A DNA stretch of 49,930 nt from FEN-1297 sp964618785. GTDB taxonomy: Bacteria; Bacteroidota; Ignavibacteria; Ignavibacteriales; Ignavibacteriaceae. A program made the translations under genes and the position numbers. The notes beneath the pieces are model-generated. The model was not told where the DNA came from and ran no database searches. It worked only from the letters and a program-made list of their open reading frames with translations. This document shows, in pieces, positions 16,901 to 24,522 of this stretch. Within the stretch, counting starts at the first letter, position 1; the number at the start of each line of letters is the position of its first letter. The stretch spans positions 1-49,930 of the forward strand of contig CAZUCY010000010.1 of NCBI GenBank assembly GCA_964618785.1, given 5' to 3'.

Positions 16901-18130
16901 AAATTCCATCGTAGTATTATTTAAATAAGTTGAGATTATATTATATCCCGGCGCAATAACCTCAGGTTTAATTACTGAATAAAGGGGATCAGGCCCTTCG
17001 GAACTGAAAAAAGCTACATTGTTAAGTGAATCGCAAGCGCCTACTGTCAGGGCAGATGGGCATGTGCCCGGAGATCCGATTGTTCCGAATCCATCCTGTC
17101 CGGAATTACCTGCGGCTATAACAAACAATATTCCTGCTGCTGTTGCATTAGTCACTGCACTATCGATAGGGTTATCGGGTTCGGCGGTACTGCCCAAACT
17201 CATGTTTACAATATCAACTGTAGGATTGCCGTTTGGATCGAGGCAGTATTCTATCCCGGCAATAACGTCGGAGGAAGAACCCGCTCCTTGTGAATCCAAT
17301 ACTTTCACTGCAAGATAATTAACTCCCGGCGCAACTCCCTTTAATTGACTGTCGTTAGCGCCGATAATTCCTGCAACATGAGTTCCGTGCCCGTTATCAT
17401 CGAGTGGCTTATTGCTTTCATTTATAAAATTATATCCCCCTATTACTCTGAAACCCGGTCCTAATCCTCCGCCAAGCGCTGAATCTCTATAATCGATTCC
17501 CGTATCAATCTCCCCGATCAGAACACCCTTCCCGTTAATGCCGAGGCTGTCCTGCACTTTATCTGCATTTATCTGATGTACTGATTGCGCCAGGGTTTCA
17601 TCCGCTTTGACCGCTCTGTCCAATGCGACATACTTAACCATTGGAAGCGCGCTAATCCGGCTTATCATGCCGCTGTTACATTCCAAGGCAACGCCGTTAA
17701 GAGCCTTATAGTATTCACGCGTAATTTTAAAATCGTAAGCAAAATGGGATTGTGAAGACAAATTCTGTTTTATATCAGTAAGGGAAGATTTGAATGAACT
17801 GTGAGAATTCTGGAGTGATGAAAAGACAGATGATATGGATGCCTGCTTCATCAGAGCGTTTTTTTTATATAATGCCAGCGGCTGATCTTTGAAAGTGATT
17901 ATGAGCTTTACCTTTGCGCGGGGATCGCCGGGAGTTTTTTGTGATATAACTTTTCCTTTTCCGTCGGTTACAAAAACTGAGGCTCCGTTTGAACTTTTTA
18001 GCGAAACGGGTTTGCTGCCGTTCTGAGATATAGTTAAGCTTTGCCCGTAAGAAATGCCCGCGGCATTCAAAAGAATGCAAGCCGCAGTTAGAATGAAGCA
18101 GTACCTCAAAGTTTTGGTAAAGTTTTTCAT
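13970..18130 (-). CDS. S8 subtilisin-like serine protease with T9SS sorting domain
   Basis: A 1386-residue secreted protease. Order: signal peptide (about 1-29), propeptide of the I9 type (about 70-175, ending AVKADETLAQ), then the S8 catalytic domain with Asp209 (GEIDTGID), His248 (NGHGTHVAG), oxyanion Asn342 (AAGNSG) and Ser414 (SGTSMATPH). The long middle part is beta-rich and of unknown role. Before the end comes a CARDB/DUF11-like segment (LNYTLSYFNYGNNTARN), then the type A sorting domain with NYPNPFNPSTTIKYDIP, ending VKMLFLK. All catalytic residues are intact. It should be exported through the type IX system and degrade extracellular protein. The insert between catalytic and sorting domains (about 450-1290) is much larger than in typical subtilases. 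Confidence 0.93.
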   Translation of the reverse strand: MKNFTKTLRYCFILTAACILLNAAGISYGQSLTISQNGSKPVSLKSSNGASVFVTDGKGKVISQKTPGDPRAKVKLIITFKDQPLALYKKNALMKQASISSVFSSLQNSHSSFKSSLTDIKQNLSSQSHFAYDFKITREYYKALNGVALECNSGMISRISALPMVKYVALDRAVKADETLAQSVHQINADKVQDSLGINGKGVLIGEIDTGIDYRDSALGGGLGPGFRVIGGYNFINESNKPLDDNGHGTHVAGIIGANDSQLKGVAPGVNYLAVKVLDSQGAGSSSDVIAGIEYCLDPNGNPTVDIVNMSLGSTAEPDNPIDSAVTNATAAGILFVIAAGNSGQDGFGTIGSPGTCPSALTVGACDSLNNVAFFSSEGPDPLYSVIKPEVIAPGYNIISTYLNNTTMEFSGTSMATPHVTGAAALLKQQHPGWTPAELKAAIINSSASVGAAVSPFLQGKGLVNSFGAAELGTLAEPGLIDFGSADPTLNTWIDTIQITVKNIRTTSQQISLQDIEGLPSGAGLKFSATSFLLAPQKDTSVTAILTVPSSVPILSSQPFAYTGSIEFASDSDKINVPFAFFKSTSLVITCDVAPYFLDIVNRETGYDDNLNLEQGVMKYIVSVPGGSVEILAGMEKDTLGFKNYYFIDHPNINTTGVTYVNLSSQEAAINVFADSLYDNNNNLIKIDSTSQEEMFAELESFPGNGKAFGVVTIFEQLTSKDQIYFTPLDSGFYFQKSMVVPNDTEIYFLNRHKNGLASRQDAVFQTGSNNLIGFGFKCDYKNPLFENSNYSKGIQANFRVWRSFLGAQEYEIDNLAVPYFPEGLCYFNKEDEISLPNQYTSTYLCVGYKYLGSNPTEPDFGTVLRTPEFVRNDSGQVQFVQKMISQASEAIQSTVFNIAHLNPGGTFSLANNSFINFPEYITYLQGDSLYMISNGFGGPLNYAFNDGGTRESNGLYVETAIFAPTWYAPLFGEQVFSHNRLQKKVEVGAAYPNTSAYYIYKNLKENSGVYQILANASPYTLLGQSGQCTADFKYQMPALSNWPQITAANFPAVSLFQVLANGQPAQWVQTGQPGQIRLILYDPNRNIDSVTILLLLPSGEKISLPVTTLSTQLAVLVEYDAALPTNLPAGFIDAVLLVKDVNGNKVEMTAAPAFYYGSTMNNVQFDSRVRMSSFSLNNANSVKFNAGDTLNYTLSYFNYGNNTARNIKVTFPSTSYFTTVGSQVFTLDSLNANDTAHIPVKLLFNGNQQSSAEQTDYSPSLSWVSGATTYQRENYLFVDFENVITGVARSGNTIPGKFALYQNYPNPFNPSTTIKYDIPSTSHVTLNVYNILGQVVAKLVDQMQTAGSYTVSWNGTAHGSAASGVCFLRIHAGDYVKTVKMLFLK

Positions 18131-18186
18131 TATGTATTCCTCTTTTGGGGATAGTTCGATGGATCGTATAATTCGTTTTTTATCAT

Positions 18187-18921
18187 TTAGTAAAATGTCC
18201 TTTTTCGTCTTAATCTGAAGGGAACGAACCCCGCAGACAGTTGAAATCCGTGTAACAATACGTAAAGATAATTACCGGTAAAATTTAGCACAAATACTCC
18301 TCCCGGTACAGATAATTCTTGTGAACTGCACTCCGGATTAGTAAACGGCACTTTTACAGACGGAGCCGTATGGTGGTAAACTATGCCTCGTCTTTTACAG
18401 ACTTGTCCCGCAGAAAGCGGTGTTCCCGATTCCTTATGAGCTGCAGGTTTATTTTCATTATGTTTGTAATACGCAGGGTTTTTATTGGACTTAAGTCCCG
18501 GGAGACGTGATGGTTTCAATATTTGCCCGGTATCGACTATATATGATTTATGAATCCGGCAATATTCTGCGGGCAGCAGCGCCGTTAACTTTTTTATCGG
18601 TTTGTCGTAAACTTCAATGTGCCCGTTTTTCAGATGTAGTTCGACATAAATATTTGCAGCTTTAAAAAAAACGGACGTTTTCAACAGGAATAATTTGAAT
18701 TTCTGTTCCTTCCCTAACCGAGAGATATTTTAATGCATGCCCATCCGAGGCATGACCGGATTCAATTTTGTCTAAGGCTAATTTCAACCGTTCTTCGGTA
18801 TGCGGCTTGGGAATAAAATCGAGCACTCCGTACTCGAATGCTTCGATTGCCCTGTCGATGTTTCCTGAAATTACAATGGTGTGAAATGATCTGCTTACAA
18901 ATTCTTTAAGTAATTGAAACC
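18187..18921 (-). pseudogene. Truncated and frameshifted LytTR response regulator
   Basis: Reading the minus strand from about 18921 gives the second half of a receiver domain: DGFQLLKEF, then HTIVISGNIDRAIEAFEYG, and VLDFIPKPHTEERL, which has the conserved K-P of receivers. A linker and the first strands of a LytTR DNA-binding domain follow. At the run of eight T (minus strand; plus 18664-18671) the frame stops. One base less would continue into FFKAANIYVELHLKNG, then LLPAEYCRIHKSYIVD, typical LytTR residues, in the frame of 18187-18684. The first part of the receiver, including the phosphorylated Asp, is missing and replaced by the neighbouring ORF. The last 60 residues of the downstream frame are unlike LytTR. 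Most likely a dead regulator; a sequencing indel could explain the shift but not the missing 5' half. Confidence 0.75.
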
Positions 18922-19289
18922 CGTCCCTTGCGGGTAATCAGCCTGCCGTCCCAATAAATCTCATATGAAGCGATAAACTTCTTCGGAAAGAGCCCGAGGA
19001 CTGTATTGGAATCTAAAGAATCCGGGATCAGAATGTACATTTTATTCAGCCAGTTGCCCGCGCTGATATTATCAAACGATTTCATAATATCATTCAACAT
19101 CCATAAAGAATCAGGTATATCCCGTAGAGGTTCATTCGGCGCCGGGTCTTTAATTATCAGTGAGTGATCATCAAGAATAACCGGTTCTGTAACAGATGAC
19201 GGAATGGTAGTATATATTTTTTTCTGCCGGGCAGCAGCAGAAGCCGTAAAAAATAAAAATATTATGCAATAATATAAATAGTAACGCAT
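18906..19289 (-). CDS. Secreted protein fragment of unknown function
   Basis: A 127-codon frame with a clear signal peptide (MRYYLYYCIIFLFFTASAAA, cleavage near ARQ), then SSVTEPVILDDHSLIIKDP and a hydrophilic part ending EIYWDGRLITRKGRVSIT. The last codons overlap the truncated receiver domain of the response regulator in another frame, so the 3' end is probably a deletion junction. I do not recognise the family. It may be the start of a longer exported protein. Confidence 0.4.
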   Translation of the reverse strand: MRYYLYYCIIFLFFTASAAARQKKIYTTIPSSVTEPVILDDHSLIIKDPAPNEPLRDIPDSLWMLNDIMKSFDNISAGNWLNKMYILIPDSLDSNTVLGLFPKKFIASYEIYWDGRLITRKGRVSIT

Positions 19290-19464
19290 TACCTTTTACA
19301 TACTCTTTAATTATTTCCGAAATATCTGTTTAATGTAATAACCAAGAAATAATAACAGAGCATTTTTAAAAACTAAATAAAAATAAAGAACAAAGCCAGA
19401 ATAAATTGTTAAGTTGAAGTTAAGAATAACAATAAAAATAAGAGGAACTGAGCAATGAAAAAAT

Positions 19465-19728
19465 TTATTTAAAATAGCCCCGGGTTATTGGCATAACAAT
19501 CACTGTTTGAAACCCGGGGAATATTAATACTTTTTTATTTTGCGCAAACGAAATTATTGAAATAAAAGAAGTAATAATAGTTATAAATGCAGGAAAGATA
19601 TGAATATAGTTTTTTGTTTTACCGGTTTTTAAAATACAATAATTCCATAAGTAATTATTTTTAAATATTTGAATAAAATTCTTTGAAAGGCAAGAAAACA
19701 ATTCTGCTAAAGTGAATATATTTCTCAT
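19465..19728 (-). CDS. Doubtful ORF with an internal signal-like segment
   Basis: An 87-codon frame in AT-rich DNA. Its middle (FPAFITIITSFISIISFAQ) resembles a signal peptide ending at FAQ, followed by only about 24 residues. No ribosome site or family match is apparent. It may be the 5' relic of a secreted-protein gene or chance. Confidence 0.2.
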   Translation of the reverse strand: MRNIFTLAELFSCLSKNFIQIFKNNYLWNYCILKTGKTKNYIHIFPAFITIITSFISIISFAQNKKVLIFPGFQTVIVMPITRGYFK

Positions 19729-19798
19729 TTCAACGGCAATTACATTTTAATATTATTTAATATTTTTGCACAAAATATAAATTTGACATAGCGCTGAA

Positions 19799-21598
19799 TT
19801 ATTTTTTCATCGAATTGTAAAAACTCTGCAGCACATAAAAAGCTTTTTTCTTTTTACCTTTATTGGAAATTAGTCCTTTCCGGTTATAGAAATCCTGAAT
19901 ACCGGGCAGCAAGCGCTTTGGAGACCGGAAGTCCATTAAAATCCATGGAGTCATTCCCCGCAGGAATGGAATTTTTTTAAGCATATTAATCTGGTGAACG
20001 TATAAATTTTCCTGATACTCTTCCGTCCATATAGTTGATAGATCGCCATGGAGACCGTACTTTGCGCCGCCGCCAAACTCGCTGATAATCAGCGGTTTAT
20101 CATATAAAATTTTCCAGTTAATGGTATCTGCTTTTGCCGGCAATCCGTCGTACCAGCCGATATATTCGTTGCATCCGAGCACGTCAAGATATTTTCCGAG
20201 CGGATCGTCAATCATAATTGTATTTGAACTGATGTAATGAATTTCCGTTGCTGCCGTAATTAACCGTGTTGAATCCGCATCACGCGCCATTTCAACCAAC
20301 TTTTTCATGAAATCCGTTCTCGAATTACTGCGGGGCGTTTCATTTCCGACCGACCATAAAATTACCGGGGCTCTATTCTTATCTCTTGCAATCATTTCCA
20401 TTAATTGATTGGAAGCGTTGGCAAAAACTTTTTGATCTTCCCAGAGGATTGTCCAATAGACCGGAATTTCCGACCAGACCAGGATTCCTATCCGCTCCGC
20501 TTCGCGAATCATATTTTCGTTATGAGGATAATGTGCAAGACGGACAAAGTTGCAGCCTAATTCTTTTGCCCAGCCGAGAAGCTTTTTGGCATCTTCCTTC
20601 GAATATGCGCGTCCTGATCTTACCGGCGCTTCTTCGTGGATAGAAATTCCGCGAAGAAAAATTTCTTTACCGTTGAGAAATATTTTAGATCCTTTTGTTT
20701 GGATGCTTCTGAAGCCGATTTTGTCTTTCACCGTATCGGTTTGAGAAGAGATTATCACATTGTATAGTTTCGGATTTTCCGGCGACCATAACGTTAATTT
20801 TGATTTGATATTGAATGATGTAAAACCGTTCAAGTCCGTCTTAACGGCTTCGTCGATGCCGGCTTCGGGAATTTTTATATGAACATCTTGCGGAAAGGGT
20901 TTCCCGTCCAATTGGAGCCACCCTTGAATATCACCGGTGGATCCTTTCCCGAGTTGAATAAAATAATCACGAATAAATGATTCCGGCACTTCAATCAGAT
21001 CGACATCTCTTGTAATTCCGCCATAGTTCCACCAATCCGTATTTGATGTCGGAACTCCGTCGCGCAAACGTTTATCGTCGGCTTTAACGACGAAAAAATT
21101 TTCTCCGTCCTTAACTTTGCCGGTTATTTCAAAATTAAAAGGAGTAAAACCGCCGACATGCTCGCCTAGTTTTTCACCGTTGAAATAGATTATTGCATCA
21201 TAGTTAACGGCGCCGAAGTAAACGAAAAGCCTCGTATTTTTCTTTTTATTGTAGTTGAATGATTTTTTATACCAGACTGTGCCTTCATAAAGAAATAGTT
21301 TTTCTTTTTGTGAATTCCAATCACCGGGCACCCTGAGAATTTCCGATTTATCAAAATCATATTCAACCCGGTCTGTTTTACTTTTCGGCTTTGCATTTTT
21401 GAAGAATCCGTTCTGATCTTCATCGAGGCGGTAATCAAAATATCCCGTTTCATAAGGATCGATAATAATGCGCCAATCGCCGTTCAGGCTTATAGTTTTT
21501 CTTCCTTGAACATTTTGGATGGCGAAATGCCGCTGGGCAGAATAAGTTTGTACAAACAAACAAAGACAAAATATAATAATAATAATAATTTTAATCAT
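19799..21598 (-). CDS. Secreted glycoside hydrolase family 2 (beta-glucuronidase-like)
   Basis: A 599-residue enzyme with a signal peptide (residues 1-21). It has the GH2 sugar-binding jelly roll (about 35-205, SLNGDWRIIIDP, VYFGAVNYDAIIYFNGEKLGEHVGGFTPF), the immunoglobulin-like domain (about 206-300) and the TIM barrel (about 301-599). The catalytic acid/base is Glu420 in WSVGNE and the nucleophile Glu507 in ISEFGG. NRK at 572-574 near the end matches the N-x-K motif that reads the uronic-acid carboxylate in beta-glucuronidases, so a glucuronidase activity is favoured over galactosidase. It lies divergent from the esterase/hexosaminidase cluster, about 880 bases away, with decayed DNA between. 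It would act in the periplasm or outside. Confidence 0.88.
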   Translation of the reverse strand: MIKIIIIIIFCLCLFVQTYSAQRHFAIQNVQGRKTISLNGDWRIIIDPYETGYFDYRLDEDQNGFFKNAKPKSKTDRVEYDFDKSEILRVPGDWNSQKEKLFLYEGTVWYKKSFNYNKKKNTRLFVYFGAVNYDAIIYFNGEKLGEHVGGFTPFNFEITGKVKDGENFFVVKADDKRLRDGVPTSNTDWWNYGGITRDVDLIEVPESFIRDYFIQLGKGSTGDIQGWLQLDGKPFPQDVHIKIPEAGIDEAVKTDLNGFTSFNIKSKLTLWSPENPKLYNVIISSQTDTVKDKIGFRSIQTKGSKIFLNGKEIFLRGISIHEEAPVRSGRAYSKEDAKKLLGWAKELGCNFVRLAHYPHNENMIREAERIGILVWSEIPVYWTILWEDQKVFANASNQLMEMIARDKNRAPVILWSVGNETPRSNSRTDFMKKLVEMARDADSTRLITAATEIHYISSNTIMIDDPLGKYLDVLGCNEYIGWYDGLPAKADTINWKILYDKPLIISEFGGGAKYGLHGDLSTIWTEEYQENLYVHQINMLKKIPFLRGMTPWILMDFRSPKRLLPGIQDFYNRKGLISNKGKKKKAFYVLQSFYNSMKK

Positions 21599-21682
21599 GG
21601 TTTAACCCGGAATTTAATTAATAAATTATCAGCAGGTAATAATTTTATACATTTCCCATAAACTTTGTTGTGAATCATTGTG

Positions 21683-22000
21683 TTATTGCTTTAAAAAAAA
21701 AGTTATTCCTTTTTCCATGTTCAAACTATTGAAGGTACCGGTATCAATGCCATTTATCTTCAGTAAATAATTCCCTTGTTTGATATTGTGAAATGTTATA
21801 ACCGGTTTGCGCAGCCAATGAAAGGGACTGTTTATTTCAATAGAAATTTTTCCTTCGTTGATGCTGCAACCGGTTATATTAAGTCCGTTCACCCCTATAC
21901 CTCTGACCCGCTCTTTGCATTCAATGTTTTCGGCATAATCAACAATAGGAATATAACGGGCAACCATGAAATGCGTACGGCGTTTTTCCAAATGAAGCAT
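21683..22000 (-). pseudogene. Fragment, probably the C-terminal end of a carbohydrate-active enzyme
   Basis: A 105-codon frame. From about residue 30 it reads as a small beta-sandwich (GVNGLNITGCSINEGKISIEINS, then KPVITFHNIKQGNYLLKING), ending GTFNSLNMEKGITFFLKQ. The pattern of G-x-Y-x-L-x-I-x-G followed by G-T-F and a GI strand is common at the C termini of secreted esterases and glycosidases. No catalytic part is present and no ribosome site precedes the ATG. I infer a 3' relic; the exact family is unknown. Confidence 0.35.
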
Positions 22001-22161
22001 GCGGTAAATCTGTAGAACGGTTCACTCATTAGAGTTTCATACTCTCATAAAAATAATTGACAAGATCAGTTGATAATGTAATTATGAGTAATAATAGCTG
22101 TGCCGATTCCCAACATTATTCGTAATAAATATAATAATATTACCTCAAAAACTCAATTTTT

Positions 22162-22395
22162 ATGATTCATGTATTAACATGCAGCATGCTGCCCGAAGGT
22201 TTCATCGAATGCTGCTTCAATACTTCAGCCGTTAGGAAGATTCTATTGTTACCGGGCGCTGTGGTTGTAATTAAAATCCCTAATCTCCGGCTTATCTCCA
22301 GGAGTAAATTACCAGTTGTTATTAAATTTTATTCAGAAAAATGCTCTCATTGCCGCAATCGTTATTTATTTTGTATTTGTTTCTTAAATTTATAA
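22162..22395. other. Gene-relic region with two competing readings
   Basis: The plus strand has a 77-codon frame containing PVVIKFYSEKCSHC, which looks like the strand and CxxC of a thioredoxin fold but lacks the rest of the domain. The minus strand has about 53 open codons without a start (LGILITTTAPGNNRIFLTAE, then VLKQHS), which resemble the C-terminal beta domain of a GH2 enzyme and share the strand of the nearby glycosidase remnants. Neither is an intact gene. The perfect palindrome GCAGCATGCTGC also lies here. Confidence 0.3.
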
Positions 22396-22477
22396 ACTTT
22401 AATTTTTAGTTTAGCAAGATAGAAATACTTGCATCCTTTCAGAACGGGAATTATTTAAATAATGATGGTAGGTCAAA

Positions 22478-24388
22478 ATGAAAAAAGGTTCGGCTCAATT
22501 AACCGGTAATTTAGTCAAATGTTTTTTGACGATGCTAATTGTTATCTTATTTAATCCGGAGGCTGTCCATTCCCAATCATCAGAACGATACCGGGATCTT
22601 ACGCATGAAAGTAAAGTTTTCGGGCATGAAAAGTTTTATAGGATTTATCTTCCTGCCGGATACGATCAATCCCGATTGCGTTACCCGGTTATTTATTTTT
22701 TCCACGGCTGGGGAGGAAGACATTTCAAGGACGACAATGCCAAACTCGAATATGAAAAAATTAAAGACCTGGTTGATAAATACAATGTGATATTAGTAAT
22801 GTGGGACGGCAATATCGAATTAAAAGAACCGCGGGCATATAATGCAGGATATCATGAGGATGTAAAATATCAAGTTCAGATGGCGGACTATTTTCCAGAA
22901 CTTGTAAATTATATAGATTCCACTTACCGGACACTTACCGGCAGGAATAACCGGGGCATTATTGGGTTCAGCATGGGAGGCTTCATGTCGTTCTTTCTTG
23001 CCGGGAAGTACCCTGATAAAGTCTGTGCTGCAGTCAGTTTTGCAGGGGCTCCGGAATATTTTGTAGGATACCCGGATAATCATACTCTTTATCCAATCCG
23101 TTATACTTTTAAAAATCTTCAGGGCGTAAACCTTCGTATGTACAGCGGGGACTCGGATATTTTGTACTATTTGAATACCGAAGTTCATCAAGGAGCAATG
23201 TGGGATGGGATACCCATTGAATACAGGCAATTCCACGGAGGTCATATGATAGATAAACCCGGAGAGACCAAGGTCTTTGAATCGGCGATAAAATTTGTAA
23301 CCGATACGTTTAAGACAGGGGTGGAGCCGGCGAAGCATTGGACGCACTACGATTTATATCAGAACTTTGATGTGCGGGGATATCATATTGAAAGCGACAA
23401 GCGCGAACCAGGATATATTATACTTAAAAATGTTGACCTGAATGGATTCGGAATTTATACTAGACGATGGCTTCCGACGGGGCCATCAATTCATGATTTA
23501 CATTTGAAAGTAACGACACCGCCGATTTACGAACCCAATTCGACTTACGAAACTGTTATTTACAACTCTTCTTCGGGGATAAATACAAAAAATGTTGTCA
23601 GCGATTCTGCAGGAAAGCTCTCTTTTGAATTAGATTCTCAGGGCAATGAAATCGGCATTATCCGTAAAGACTGCCCCGCGGAGTATGCTGCCATAGATTA
23701 TTCGGTTGGAGATAAAGGAAAGTTTTTACAAACTGATAAATACAACGCACTGACAATACGTCTCCTTAACCGGGGCGGTGAGAATGTTAATCCGCAGCCG
23801 ATTCGTATTACTGTAAGTTCAAACGATTTAACAGTATCCGTAAAAGATAGTGTGATTAATGTAACCGCCTTTGATCGGATTGTTACATTACCGGCTTTAA
23901 AAGTTTTCTGTACCAAGGTACCGCCTCAACATGCTGATCCTCCGGAGGTAAAATTCAAACTCACGGTTGAGTCAGGCGGAAATATAAGTGCAGACGAAAT
24001 TATCGTTCCGGTTCTGTTCAATGTACCATATTTCAGCAATATCCGTATTGATGATGGGACTGTAGTAAGGGACAAAATATTTGGAAAAGGGAATGGCAGC
24101 GGTTCAGCGGATGCAGGGGAATCCATCTTAGTTTATGAAGGGGAAAATCGTCTGCGGTTATATGTTGAGGATCCGTGGGTTATTAATAACGACGAACGGT
24201 TAACCGATGAAATAATTCCGGCAATCTGGGGGGACGGATATACGTTAAGTTCGATCATTCATATTTCACCGGATTGTCCCGATGGACACCAGATTGAATG
24301 TATGGCTAATTACGAAACAAAATCATATAATCCAATAGAAAGAAAGGTGACATGGGGTAAAGTAAGAATTACAGTGCATAGAAATTGA
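22478..24388 (+). CDS. Secreted esterase-family alpha/beta hydrolase with C-terminal beta domain
   Basis: A 636-residue protein with an N-terminal signal segment (about 10-33). The alpha/beta hydrolase domain is of the esterase D/feruloyl-esterase (PF00756) type: PVIYFFHGWGG oxyanion loop, nucleophile Ser165 in GFSMGG, an acid in SGDSD (about 225-227) and His256 in HGGHM. From about residue 290 to the end the protein is beta-rich with no catalytic motif. It carries an EGENRLRLYVEDPWV segment, probably carbohydrate-binding or structural. Such enzymes deacylate polysaccharides. It heads a plus-strand series leading to hexosaminidase, symporter, nagA and nagB (114-base gap to the next gene), so it likely prepares the glycan for digestion (inference). 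Confidence 0.82.
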   Translation: MKKGSAQLTGNLVKCFLTMLIVILFNPEAVHSQSSERYRDLTHESKVFGHEKFYRIYLPAGYDQSRLRYPVIYFFHGWGGRHFKDDNAKLEYEKIKDLVDKYNVILVMWDGNIELKEPRAYNAGYHEDVKYQVQMADYFPELVNYIDSTYRTLTGRNNRGIIGFSMGGFMSFFLAGKYPDKVCAAVSFAGAPEYFVGYPDNHTLYPIRYTFKNLQGVNLRMYSGDSDILYYLNTEVHQGAMWDGIPIEYRQFHGGHMIDKPGETKVFESAIKFVTDTFKTGVEPAKHWTHYDLYQNFDVRGYHIESDKREPGYIILKNVDLNGFGIYTRRWLPTGPSIHDLHLKVTTPPIYEPNSTYETVIYNSSSGINTKNVVSDSAGKLSFELDSQGNEIGIIRKDCPAEYAAIDYSVGDKGKFLQTDKYNALTIRLLNRGGENVNPQPIRITVSSNDLTVSVKDSVINVTAFDRIVTLPALKVFCTKVPPQHADPPEVKFKLTVESGGNISADEIIVPVLFNVPYFSNIRIDDGTVVRDKIFGKGNGSGSADAGESILVYEGENRLRLYVEDPWVINNDERLTDEIIPAIWGDGYTLSSIIHISPDCPDGHQIECMANYETKSYNPIERKVTWGKVRITVHRN

Positions 24389-24522
24389 ATTGAGGGAAAT
24401 CATGTCTATGGACTCTTAGCTTGCAAAAAAGGAATCTTCTTCCGCATGTTAATTGCATTGAAATTACAAATTTAAATTTAAAAATATTTTATTTATAACA
24501 AATGCAGAAGAATGGATTTGAG

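Noticed and set aside
22162..22395. Intact thioredoxin gene suggested by PVVIKFYSEKCSHC
   Set aside because: Only one strand and the CxxC are present; the conserved cis-proline half is missing and upstream residues do not fit the fold.
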